Shown: positions 50,298 to 60,358 of the stretch, piece by piece
How positions within the stretch are numbered: the stretch's first letter is position 1
How the letters are laid out: each line of letters opens with the position of its first letter
NCBI GenBank assembly: GCA_016647705.1
Contig: CM028328.1
Span: 44,320,647 to 44,384,646 of the forward strand
Origin: Eucommia ulmoides
Lineage: Eukaryota > Streptophyta > Magnoliopsida > Garryales > Eucommiaceae
DNA length: 64,000 bases
Reading direction: 5' to 3'
The notes under the pieces: generated by a model
Seen by the model: the letters and a program-made list of their open reading frames with translations, nothing else
What the model was told of the DNA's origin: nothing
Database searches by the model: none
Position numbers and translations under genes: made by a program

Positions 50298-50700
50298 TAT
50301 ATTCGCCTAGGCGGTGGTTTTTCCACCTAGGCAAAGTAGCGTCTCTTCTTTTTTAAAAACGTTCTGGTGTAAATCCGCTTAGGCGGTGATTTTTATGCCG
50401 AGGCGAGTTTACACCAGTGTGAAACCCTGATTTGGTTGTAAATCCGCTTAGGCGGTAGGGTTTCCGCCTGAGCGAATTTACGCCAGTGTAGGAACTCAGC
50501 TTTTCTTTATTTTTCCATCGAGGCGGTGGTTTTACTGCCTGGGCGAACTTACGGCAGTGTAAAATTGAGACTTTTTCTATCCAATTTTCGCCTAGGCGGT
50601 GGTTTCTCCGCATGGGCGAAATTATGCTAGAATGTTTTCTCAGTCTTTTTGTCCAATTTTCGCCTAGGCGGAGGTTTCTCCGCCTGGGCGAAATTACTCC
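50298..50700. repeat. CCTAGG-core palindrome array inside A4
   Basis: About ten sites (for example TTCGCCTAGGCGGTGG, CGCTTAGGCGGT), in the internal region between integrase and the extra frame. The same kind of array occurs in the LTR upstream of the TATA box. Confidence 0.85.
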
Positions 50701-50972
50701 AATGTGGACTTAAGATGGATTCCTTCAGGTTTTCACATTGTTTCTCTACACCTCTTATTTCCTCTTCAAACCTCAAATTAGTTTTAGCATGCAAACCAAT
50801 CCTAAGTATCTACCTCATCAATTCACCACAAAAAAAATTAGTATTACGAGATCAATACGATCTCCAAAAAGGTATTTATACAAAAGTCGGGAATATTCGT
50901 TACCCTCGATGACATAGCAAAAGATGTTGCTTAGTTTTACGTCCCTAGCATGGACGATTATGAATTCCGGCT

Positions 50973-52300
50973 CTATCCTTCAACGAGGGAGATGTTCTCC
51001 ACAACTCGCTCTTCATCCTTGAAGTAGTGCTTGATCCACTCCCCGTTGACTCGGAAAGTTCGCCCGTCTTTGCCTTCTAGCTCAATAGCTCCAAATGGAT
51101 AAATATGCTTGATCCGGAACGGTCCAGACCATCGGGACTTCAACTTTCTGGGAAAGAGTCTCAGCCTTGAGTTAAACAATAAGACTTGTTGGCCCGGACT
51201 GAACTCCCTCCGGACTATCATTTCGTCATGCCACCTCTTCTTTTTATCTTTGTAGAGCTTGGCATTCTCATAAGCCTCGTGCCGGAATTCCTCCATTTCA
51301 TTCAATTGGAGGAGACTTTGTGCACCAGAAGCTTTTATGTCAAAATTGAGTTTCTTAATCGCCCAGAATGCGCGGTGCTCCAATTCAACGGGCAAATGGC
51401 AAGCTTTCCCAAACACCAATCGATATGGCGACATACCGATCGGTGTTTTAAAAGCCGTGCGATACGCCCATAAAGTATCATCAAGCTTCACCGCCCAATC
51501 CTTGCGATTTGTATGAACCGTCTTTTCCAGAATTAGCTTGATTTCTCAGTTTGAAACTTCGGCTTGGCCATTTGTCTGTGGGTGGTATGGTAGCGCCTCC
51601 TTGTGCCTCACTCCATACTTTGCCAACAAGGCATTGAGCATTTTGTTACAGAAATGGGTCCCTTCATCACTGATTAAGGCTCGAGGTGTCCCAAACCGTG
51701 TCATGACATTATGTTGAAGGAACTTTAACATCACTTTGGCATCGTTTGTAGGTGTTGCCACGACCTCGATCCATTTGGACACATAATCCACCACTAACAG
51801 AATATACTCCTTACCAAATGAGGGCGAAAATGGCCCCATGAAGTCCAAGCCCCACACATCAAATAACTCAAGCTCAAGAATTGACTTCAGTGGAAACTCA
51901 TGCGTCCTTGATATGTTACCCACCCTTTGACATCTATCACAGGTTTTTACAAATGTATACGAATCTTTAAACAAAGAAGGACAATAAAAACCTGATTGAA
52001 GTACTTTTGATGCTGTCCGAGTCGCACAGAAATGGCCGCCACAAGGTGATGAATGGAAATGGTAGAGAATACTAGACATTTCCTCTTCTAGAACACATCT
52101 CCGGATCACCTGATCAGCATATTTCTTGAATAGCAATGGCTCGTCCCACAGATAATACTTAGCACCAAAGAGAAATTTCTTCCTTTGGGCTCCCGTCAAC
52201 TCAGGTGGTAACACGCCACATGCAAGATAATTAACAATGTCAGCATACCACAGAAGTGCATTTTCTACTGCAAAGAGTTGTTCGTCAGGGAACACTTCCG
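50973..52300 (-). pseudogene. A4 integrase
   Basis: The first part has the zinc-binding HHCC module (HFHSSPCGGHFCATRTASKV...KTCDRCQRVGN), then the core with DVWGLDFMGPF, a second aspartate in LISDEGTHFCNKM and the glutamate in PYHPQTNGQAE. The downstream part has the gypsy GPF/GPY-like tail ([22 protein letters not shown]). The DDE residues are visible in the text. It is a gypsy/Athila integrase, interrupted about once. In the family it inserts the cDNA into the host chromosome. Confidence 0.85.
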
Positions 52301-52400
52301 TGATATTAGACTCGTCACCAACGTCATCTTGGATCAACCTCGATAAATGGTCGGCCACAACGTTCTCACTCCCCTTTTTGTCCCTTATCTCCGCATCAAA

Positions 52401-52700
52401 CTATTGTAATAAGAGAATCCACCTAATCAACCTTGGCTTGGCATCTTTATTTGAAAATAAGTACCGGATAGCCGCGTGATCTGTATAGACGATCACTTTT
52501 GACCCAATGATGTATGAACGGAACTTATCACAAGCAAAGACCACCGCTAGCATTTCTTTCTCCGTTGTGGTGTAATTCTCCTGGGCGTCATTCAATGTTT
52601 TGCTTGCATAATAGATCGAGCGGAAGATCTTCTCCTTCCTTTGGCCTAACACCGCGCCAACGGCATAGTCACTCGCATTGCACATTATCTCAAATGGCAT
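52401..52700 (-). pseudogene. A4 RNase H
   Basis: Minus-strand text EIMCNASDYAVGAVLGQ, SIYYASKTLNDAQENYTTTEKEMLAVVFACDKFRSYIIGSKVIVYTDHAAIRYL is the gypsy RNase H, which degrades the RNA strand of the hybrid. It is read in the same frame as the reverse transcriptase. Confidence 0.85.
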
Positions 52701-52951
52701 TTCCCAATCCGGAGCGATCATTATTGGAGCCGTGATCAACTTCTCCTTTATCGCCTTAAACACCTCCATGCAAGCTTCATTGAATGCAAACGAAGTATCC
52801 TTCTCAAGAAGGTGACATAATGGCTTCACCGTCTTCGAGAAGTCCTTTATAAAGCGCCGGTAAAAGCCGCCATGCCCCAAGAAACTTCGAACTCCTTTCA
52901 CATTTATTGGTGGCGGAAACTTCTCAATCGTTTCTATATTTGCTCGGTCCA

Positions 52952-53555
52952 CCTCAAGCCCCTTGGAAGAGACTCGATGACATAAGACGATCCTCTCTTT
53001 AACCATAAAGTGGCACTTCTCCCAATTTAGAACCAAATTGTTCTCTTCACATCGGTCAAGAACAAGTGCCAGATTGTAGAAATAGTGATCAAAGGGCGAT
53101 CCAAAGACTGAGAAGTCATCCATGAAGATTTCTATTTTCTCCTCCACCATATCTGAAAATATCGCCATCATACACCGTTGGAAAGTTGCCGGTGCATTGC
53201 AAAGGCCAAACGGCATACGTCGATACGCAAACGTTCCATACGAGCATGTGAAAGTCATCTTCTCTTGGTCCTCTGGTGCAATGGCTATTTGATTATAACC
53301 GGAATAGCCATCAAGAAAGCAGTAGTACTCATAACCGGCTAAACGATCTAGCATTTGATCAATGAAAGGAAGAGGAAAATGATCTTTCCTCGTTGCCTTA
53401 TTTAATCTCCGATAATCAATACGTACACGCCACCCTGTGATGGTCCGTGTCGGAATAAGGTCATCCTTCTCATTCTTTACTACCATCATGCCTCCTTTCT
53501 TTGGCACTACTTGCACCGGGCTCACCCACTTTCTGTTGGATATGGCATATATAAT
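52952..53555 (-). pseudogene. A4 reverse transcriptase
   Basis: Recognised from WVSPVQVVPKKGG, WRVRIDYRRLNKATRKDHFPLPFIDQML, FLDGYSGYNQI, YRRMPFGLCNAPATFQRCM and the active-site box FMDDFSVFG. The FMDD box is the usual Athila variant. About 590-790 residues into a long frame that also holds gag tail, protease and RNase H (52401-55322). Confidence 0.9.
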
Positions 53556-54229
53556 CCCCGCATTCAAGAGCTTCAACACCTCCGCTCTCACCACTTTCTT
53601 CATAGCCGGATTTAGCCGCCGTTGATGTTTAATGGAGGGTTTGAACGTATCCTCCATCAAAATCTTATGCATACACATCGACGGACTAATTCCCTTGATA
53701 TCTGAAATAGACCAAGCAAAAGTGGACCGGTGCCTCTTCAAGATTCTCAGCAACTTACTCTCCTCTTCTTCCGTCAGAGTTGATGAAATTATAACCGAAT
53801 CGGTCAAATTCTCTCCCAAAAATATATACCGAAGGTGTTCTAGTAATTGCTTGAGTAATAATCCACCGTGAGGCGGATTTGATTTCTCGGAAGAGTCTTC
53901 CACTTGTTCAATCTTCGCCACATGAATAGGATAATCTACGTCTTTCGGTTGAGCATCTAGAGCTAGCACGTATTCCACAACATCAAAGTCCGTGGTAGAG
54001 CCTCCCTCACCAAGATCCCCCATAGATAAGGAATTTGTGAGAGTGTGCTCTAAAGAATCCATATCCATGTTTGCAAGAAAGAACTCCTGCACGCAAGAAT
54101 CCCTAACATCAACTCGATTGCAATTGGGAGATTCATCTGGAAAGTTCATAGTATTAAAAATGTTGAACCTTATTTCTTCATCATTCACTCTTAAGGTCAA
54201 ATTGCCATTATGCACATCTATTAAGGCCT

Positions 54230-54530
54230 TTTTCGTTGCAAGGAAAGGTCTTCCAAGGATGATCGGGATCTCTCGGTCTTCTTCCATCTCAAGTACCACG
54301 AAATCCACCGGGAAAATAAATTTTTCCACTTTCACCAACACATCCTCAATGATCCCCTTAGGATAGGTTAGAGAACGATCCGCCATTTGAAGAGATATAG
54401 TCGTCGGCTTTGCACTTCCGAGTCCTAACTTCCGATAAATGGAAGAAGGCATCAAATTGATACTTGCCCCTAGATCACAAAGTGACTTATTAAAATGGGA
54501 TTTCCCGATAGTACACGGGATTGTGAAACT
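54230..54530 (-). pseudogene. A4 protease
   Basis: The aspartic-protease-like region reads FTIPCTIGKSHFNKSLCDLGASINLMP, then PIILGRPFLATKKALIDV. The CDLGAS form replaces the DSG/DTG triad seen in most retroelements; in my knowledge it is common in Athila elements. In the family it cuts the gag-pol polyprotein. Confidence 0.8.
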
Positions 54531-55249
54531 ACTCGGATCCTTCAATTTGGTAGGCAGCTTCCTCTGTAGTATTGCACTACACTCTTCAGTTAGCTTCACC
54601 ATTTCATAATCCTCCAACTTCCGCTTCTTTGTCATGATATCCTTCAAGAACTTGCCATAGTTGGGCATTTGTTCCAAAGCATCCGCAAAGGGTATGTTGA
54701 TGTGGATTTTCTTGAAGATTTCAAGAAATTTTTCGAATTGAACATCCAACTTCCTCTTTTGGAACCTTTGAGGATATGGCAATAGTGTTACTAGAATCGG
54801 CGGATTCTCTGAAAATGTTACTCTTTCCGGTATCACCCTTTCATCTCTTCTTCTCTCCTCAACTTTCTTCTTGCTATTACTCCCAATAACGTCTTCTTCA
54901 CTCAACTTCTCCTTTCCTTCAGCAACCTTTGTCTCAACTTCCTCCTCCGTACTAGTTCTTGCTTCATCATCCAGAAACTCACGACTCACACCTGGCTCGG
55001 TTTCCATAGGCCTTCTCACTTCCACGTCTCTCCCGCTCCTTAGCTTAATCGCCTTGTATTCACGAGGGTTGGTTTCCGTATTGCTTGGAAACTTTCCCTT
55101 TTGTTGTTCTTGAATTGCCCTAGCAAGCTGCGTGATTTGAGTCTCAAGAGACTTAACCGTGTCATTAGTGTTCGTACAAGTGGTATCAATAGAATCCAGT
55201 CGTGTTTCATGTTTATTCAGGCGATTATGCGTCTCACGCATCATAGTTT

Positions 55250-56025
55250 GCGTCTCCTTCATAAATGACCCCAGAACCTCATCCAAATTTGACTTCGGAT
55301 TGTGCATTGGTGGTTGTTGCATTTGTCAATTTGCTTGCATTGGATATCCCGAAGATTGATTTCCATACCCCGGAGGTGGCCGCAAAGCATTCTGATTATT
55401 CGCATATGAGAAATTCTCATGATTACGAGGTCCGGGATTGTAGTGAGTTGGAATATTGGTAGCCGGCCTGAAAGTGTGAGCACGATTGTTCAGAAAATGG
55501 CATTCCTCAAACTCGTTATCCAATCCGGATTGAGAACTACTTGCCGCTATCTCTTCCCCTTGATTTGACAAAGCACCTTTTTGTAGACAAGGCGACTAAT
55601 TGGTCCGAGAGCTTGGATACTTGGGCCGATAACGTCGAAATATGGTTGGATTCTTGGATAGAAGCGACCCGTCTTCCCGTGTTCCTCTCATTCGGCCATT
55701 GATAGTTATTAGCCGCCATCTCCTCCAATAATACATTTGCTTCGGTTGGGGTTTTGGATAACAATGATCCCCCTGAGGCTGCATCGACTATCGTTCTTGT
55801 CTGGCCGTCCAACCCATTATAGAATAATTGGGTTTGAAACCAATCCTGATGACCATGTTGTGGGCACCTTCTCAATAAGTCTTTAAACCTCTCCCATACC
55901 TCAAATAATGGCTCGAAATCTCTCTGACGAAACTGCGCAATTTTTCCTCGGAGTTGAGAAGTCTTCGAGGGTGGAAAGAACTTAGTAAGGAACCTTTGCG
56001 CAAGGTCATTGAAACTGTTGACTGC
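55250..56025 (-). pseudogene. A4 gag, N-terminal part missing
   Basis: Retrotransposon gag domain text: NSFNDLAQRFLTKFFPPSKTSQLRGKI, FRQRDFEPLFEVWERFKDLLRRCPQHG, FYNGLDGQTRTIVDAASGGSLLSK and NNYQWPNERN. It begins inside the domain where A4 joins A3, so the protein start and the upstream leader are not present. It is broken in a few places. The role as capsid protein comes from the family. Confidence 0.85.
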
Positions 56026-56847
56026 CGGACAAGGGTTCGCACTCACCCCATCTCTTTTAGTTCAGATTTTATCAACGAAGTCTTGGGATTGGCAGCCCTA
56101 AGACCACCCACTGACGAACCTTATGGGGGCCAAGACCTGAGCTTGGATACAGCAATCAGACCCATCACTTCCGGTAATATCCAGTGGACACACACTGGGC
56201 CGGGTCTTGCCACATTCTCGGCGACGCCACATTCTCGGAAAAAATTTCTCAATCTAATCCCTAAGATTTGGCACCATTTTGTGTGTGGAAGTCTTCTCTC
56301 GACATCTCATTTCTCTGACGTCTCTAAAGACCGGGCTATGGTGCTATATTCGATCCAGACTGGGAAGCCAATCAATGTTGGATCCTTGATCTATTCTTCA
56401 ATTCTCCATGAAGTCAACACGACGAAGGTCGGTCTCCCATTTCCATTGCTCTTGACTGTACTTTTCAGGCGAGCCGGCGTGGTCATCCCTGGGGATAGCC
56501 CGTTGAACCCTGTCACTGACCTCGATCTGGAAATTATTACAAGGATGTAGAAGGCATGCACTCAAGGCCAGACTGAGGGAGGAGCAGCGAAGGATGAAGA
56601 ACAAGTGAGAGACGAGACAGGGCCTTCTGGGGCCCCAGCTCTCGAGACACCTGGATGGGTCGAGATCGATGGGGAGAGAGTTTATCAAGAACTCTGGGAT
56701 CTTCGGCAAGGACAATACGAGCTATGGACATACCAGGATCAGTACGGATGCTATCAAGATCAAGTAAACTGGTTTATTTGCGAGGGCCTCGGCATCGAGA
56801 TGCATTCTTTTCCGACTATGCCGCAGATGCCGCCGCACCTTTTGTAA
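56026..56847 (+). pseudogene. A3 extra frame, right part (plant transposon protein)
   Basis: On the plus strand the frame resumes after A4, with FSSDFINEVLGL, LIPKIWHHFVCGSLLSTSHFSDVSKDRAMVLYSIQTGKPINVGSLIYSSILHEVNTTKVGLPFP, clearly homologous to the A4 extra frame. It ends near 56847. It is a fossil, with the left part at 45031-45328 on the other side of A4. Confidence 0.75.
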
Positions 56848-57206
56848 CCACCTCGGTTTTCTTTCCCCCATGAAAGTGGTGGTGATGATCCTTCCCCAGG
56901 TGGACAGTAGGAGGTAAGACTCCTATATCTTATCTCCTAGGTACGTGTTCAAACCCAATATTTTGTTCATGAATGCTATAAATTGTTATTGGGTTCGCTG
57001 CTAGACATTGTGGACACTGCCATGTTTGAGTTTGGGGGTGGGGGGTGTTAATCCAGTTTGGTTTTTGTAGATGAAAGATGAACTATTTTTTGATGTATTT
57101 AATTTAAATGTTTTATGTTATGTAGACTTTAATTAAATTGTTCAAGTTGTAGTTTAATTTTCAAGTTTTTGCATGTTAAATGTTTAGTTTAGTTTATGTA
57201 TGTTAG
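56848..57206 (+). other. A3 3' region up to A5
   Basis: Non-coding and T-rich. It ends with a 45-base direct repeat (57162-57206) that recurs beyond A5 at 58932-58976. Confidence 0.7.
57162..57206. repeat. 45-bp direct repeat flanking A5, left copy
   Basis: Starts CAAGTTTTTGCATG and ends TATGTATGTTAG. It differs from the copy at 58932-58976 at one base by eye. Confidence 0.85.
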
Positions 57207-57429
57207 TGATAGGTGTGAAAAATCTATCTATTTCCAATCCGAATTTGTTAGTTTTCGAATATGTTTATAGTTATTTTTATTATGTTTTAATTAGTTTTCA
57301 TACTTTTTGTATAAATCAGGTGTGTAGGGCAAAAAGATAGTAAACTAGAGCTAAAACGATGAGATCGAATCAAAGTGGTTTGAAGTTATGGTGGATAAAC
57401 AAGCTCGGAGGCTAAAAGATGAAACAGAC

Positions 57430-57720
57430 CCACTGCTTAGGCATCCAGACTACCGCCTAAGCAGTGAAGAAGCTGAGAAAGAGCAAAATATTACTGATGG
57501 ACGACCGCCTAGGCGAAAATTCCATCGCCTAGGCAGAAATCCAGCAGAAGACGAAGATGGGCTACTGACAGCCGCTCGCCTAGGCGAAGTTTTCTTCACC
57601 TAGGTGAAAATCCAACAGAATGTTCTCCTAGTCCACTGCCTACTTCACTGCCTAGGCGATCAGAACAAATTAACCTAACTCCGCCTAGGCGAAGAATCCA
57701 CCGCCTAGGCGAATTTTTCC
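57430..57720. repeat. CCTAGG-core palindrome array in A5
   Basis: About ten CGCCTAGGCG-type sites in facing pairs, for example TTCGCCTAGGCGAA and CCACCGCCTAGGCGA. It ends about 50 bases before the TATA box at 57766. Confidence 0.88.
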
Positions 57721-57765
57721 TGCACAGTCTTGAGATATTTTTAGATATTTTTGAGATATTTTGGC

Positions 57766-57773
57766 TATAAATA
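57766..57773 (+). promoter_or_regulatory. TATA box of A5
   Basis: TATAAATA, about 45 bases after the last palindrome of the array. Confidence 0.7.
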
Positions 57774-58184
57774 CCCTCTCTCCTCCCCCTTGGCCGGTGA
57801 CTCTCTTGCCCCCATGGCTTTTTGAGCCCTTTAGGCTATATCTAAGGGTATAGTTAGGGATTTTAGTGGTGGAGCTCCCATCCCGAAGTGGAGAAGACGG
57901 CGAATCGATCGTTGAGCGTTCTTAGCGGTTTATTTTCGGATGAGGCTAAGTTCTTCTATTTTTTTTCCTTATTTCTTTATATTAGGAGTATGTGAGCATG
58001 TTTAGCTCATTATTTTCTTGTATATGCGGCTATGACCTCGAGTTAAATATGGATTGTAGTAGGGATTAACATATAATTTATAAATACGTTGTTTGGATGA
58101 TTTCGGTGTTTCGTTTCTGAATGTTCTTCGTAGTTTGATTGTATTTATTGTATTATTTGTTTATCATGCTTAGTTAAATAAATA

Positions 58185-58625
58185 GAGAATACGGGGTTTT
58201 GACAAACCCTGGATTCGTATTAAGGTAAACAAACGCCACGATTCTATAACTCTGTCGGGGTTTGAATCGTGGACAATCGATGACGTGGGGCAAGACACAC
58301 GCTACCTAGGTTCGTTAAGACGTTGAGGGGGACTTCTTCATTAACTTGAAGTTGCGTTATATCCCTCTCCGTATACTCGGGAGAGGTGGCGAGGGAGTTT
58401 TAGAACGGAAATTGTCGATAGGGTAAATACAACGCAACGATCCAATAACCCGGGAGGGAGTTAGATTGTGTGCAATCAATGACACTGGGTGAGACTCACG
58501 TAACCTAGGGTCGTTAAGATGTTGAGGGGGACTTCTCCGTTGACTCAAAGTCATGTATTCCCCCATCTTACACTCGGAAGAGGTGGCAGTGGAGTTTACG
58601 TACCGAGGTTGTCAAATAGGTCGAA
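58185..58625 (+). repeat. Tandemly duplicated stem-loop block in A5
   Basis: The block shared by the Athila-like LTRs (GGGGTT...AACCCC, CTAACG...CGTTAG and GACTTCG...CGAAGTC stems with a repeated CACTCGGRAGAGGT word) is present about one and a half to two times, with copies at about 58232-58436 and 58437-58625. The others have it once. Confidence 0.72.
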
Positions 58626-58931
58626 CAACGTAAATGTGAGTAAATCGGAATTGAACACGTATTTGTAAACACGTTAAACCCTATGCAATTCTTCACCCTA
58701 AAACATATTAGCATATTAGTGTAGTTAATTTAGGATATATTAGTATTAGTTTAATTAATTAATTACATTTGTTTTTCGCCTAGATAAAATTAGGTCACGA
58801 CAAATGCGGTATTCGATAGTAACGACACCAATCCCTGTGGATACGATAACCTGATCTTAACGATCACACTATACTAAAACTTAGACCTCGTATACTTGCG
58901 AGTGTAAGTAGCGGTGTATTTTACGCCCTAC

Positions 58932-58976
58932 CAAGTTTTTGCATGTTAAATGTTTAGTTCAGTTTATGTATGTTAG
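58932..58976. repeat. 45-bp direct repeat flanking A5, right copy
   Basis: Almost identical to 57162-57206, with one difference seen. Its first bases (CCAAGTTTTT) are also the expected continuation of an Athila LTR end. Confidence 0.85.
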
Positions 58977-59653
58977 TATTTAGATTTAATATAGTATTGT
59001 GTATGTATGAAGTCGTATATGCTTGATGAGTTGTTGAATTCGTCTAGGGCCGTTTCCCGATGATGAAAATTATCTCTTAATTGTATATCGAGGTCGGGAG
59101 TAATGCCATTCATGTGTGTTTTGTGTGCTTAGCATGTCGATTAGGTAAAAATTATTGTGATCCTAAAATCGCACGATCGCATGGACTCAGTGTATAATTA
59201 TTTGAATGAATTGACGTTGATTATTCAGTAATAAGTTCATGACACTAATGAAGAATCTAGAACTTGATTTGGGGTAGACTTGAGGCGAAATCCTAGGTAA
59301 GGTAATTTCGGAGGCATGATTTAGGCCTTCACTTTTATTGCTTAAACCTTTTAAAGCTAATCTGAAAAATTTAATCTCTTATTCCCCTGTCGAAGCTGAT
59401 AATCTTTTCAATTCTGAACACGTTTCAATACTCTATCCAATTAAACTTTTCCAACTTATTGTCGCTAAGACTAAAATTCAAAATTGAGTGAAATCAAGTA
59501 TAATTAGTTCATGCTACTTGAAGTGAGCGATTGGGGTTTCGGACGAATTGTTATTGGGTTGATATTAGCGTATTCACTTGTCAATCTTTTAGTTCTATTT
59601 GCACGCCCCTAAAATTGTACAAATTCAAATAAGTTTGGGGGTGTGCTTATATG

Positions 59654-59685
<32 letters not shown>

Positions 59686-60358
59686 CCCTCTAAGTGAATA
59701 TAGTTTTTAATTTCGTTTATTTCGACAAGTGAATACAAAGTTCTTCAATTCTCATTCAGGGTTGTGTTTTTAAACATATGGGGTTACAAGAGAGTGATAT
59801 AGCGACAAACGTTTGTGCCTCGGGTATCGTTCAATCTTTCCGATTTGCTATTTTCTATTCCTATGATACCCTTGGTCGTTCTTCAAAGCCAAACCAAGCC
59901 CTATTGATCTCTGTGAATATCCGAACCTACATTAGTGGATAGTCGAGCCCAATCAAGCGTATGCTTTTCCTGAATCCTTTAAGGTTATAGTCATGAACTT
60001 GTCTACTGAATTATCTTATCTGGAGTTTGGTTAGTTATACATTTGAGCTCACACACACACACACATTTCAATGGATCTAGAATGGTTTTTATTGATATTG
60101 AGTGTTGAAATTCGAGAACACCACTTGGTGTGTATTATTTCCCGAACTTGATTAGATTGAGGCATGTTGAGGGAGGACCAACTAGGTTTCTTTGATTGAA
60201 TTTGGAACTCGCATGTTTATACTTCATCTTTGTTAAGGTTTTTCAATTTTAGATTAGTTATAAGTTAATTAGGGTAGTTAGTTTAATTTAGTGTTAGGGT
60301 GTTTTGCTCAAGGACTAGCAAAAACAAGGACTAGCAAAAACCCAAGTTTGGGAGTATT
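58977..60358 (+). other. A3 3' untranslated region and purine tract
   Basis: Non-coding. The purine tract AAGTTTGGGAGTATT abuts the 3' LTR (60343-60358). There is an A run at about 59660-59685 and shared phrases with A1, A2 and A4 (GTTGAAATTCGAGAACACCA at 60105-60124). Confidence 0.78.

Larger units (their letters stand above)
45329..56025 (-). mobile_element. A4: Athila-like element with gag-pol, in A3
   Basis: A minus-strand fossil inside A3's extra frame. From right to left: gag (from about 56025, N-terminal part and 5' LTR missing), protease, reverse transcriptase, RNase H, integrase, palindrome array, predicted intron, extra frame (49641-48538), 3' untranslated region, purine tract and 3' LTR (45329-46826). 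The pol order and the DLGAS-type protease site fit Athila. It is the most complete coding element here. It lacks its 5' end and has a small number of further breaks. Confidence 0.88.
57207..58933 (+). mobile_element. A5: solo Athila-like LTR in A3
   Basis: 1727 bp, beginning TGATAGGTGTGAAAAATC and ending CGCCCTACCA, then AGTTTTT. It has the CCTAGG-core array (57430-57720), a TATA box (57766-57773) and a duplicated stem-loop block. No 5-base target duplication is visible; instead a 45-base direct repeat flanks the LTR. Confidence 0.82.

Noticed and set aside
55954-56550. Long plus-strand frame that begins inside A4 gag sequence
   Set aside because: The beginning crosses the A4/A3 junction, so it is a chimera of two elements. 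Only the part from about 56026 has family support.
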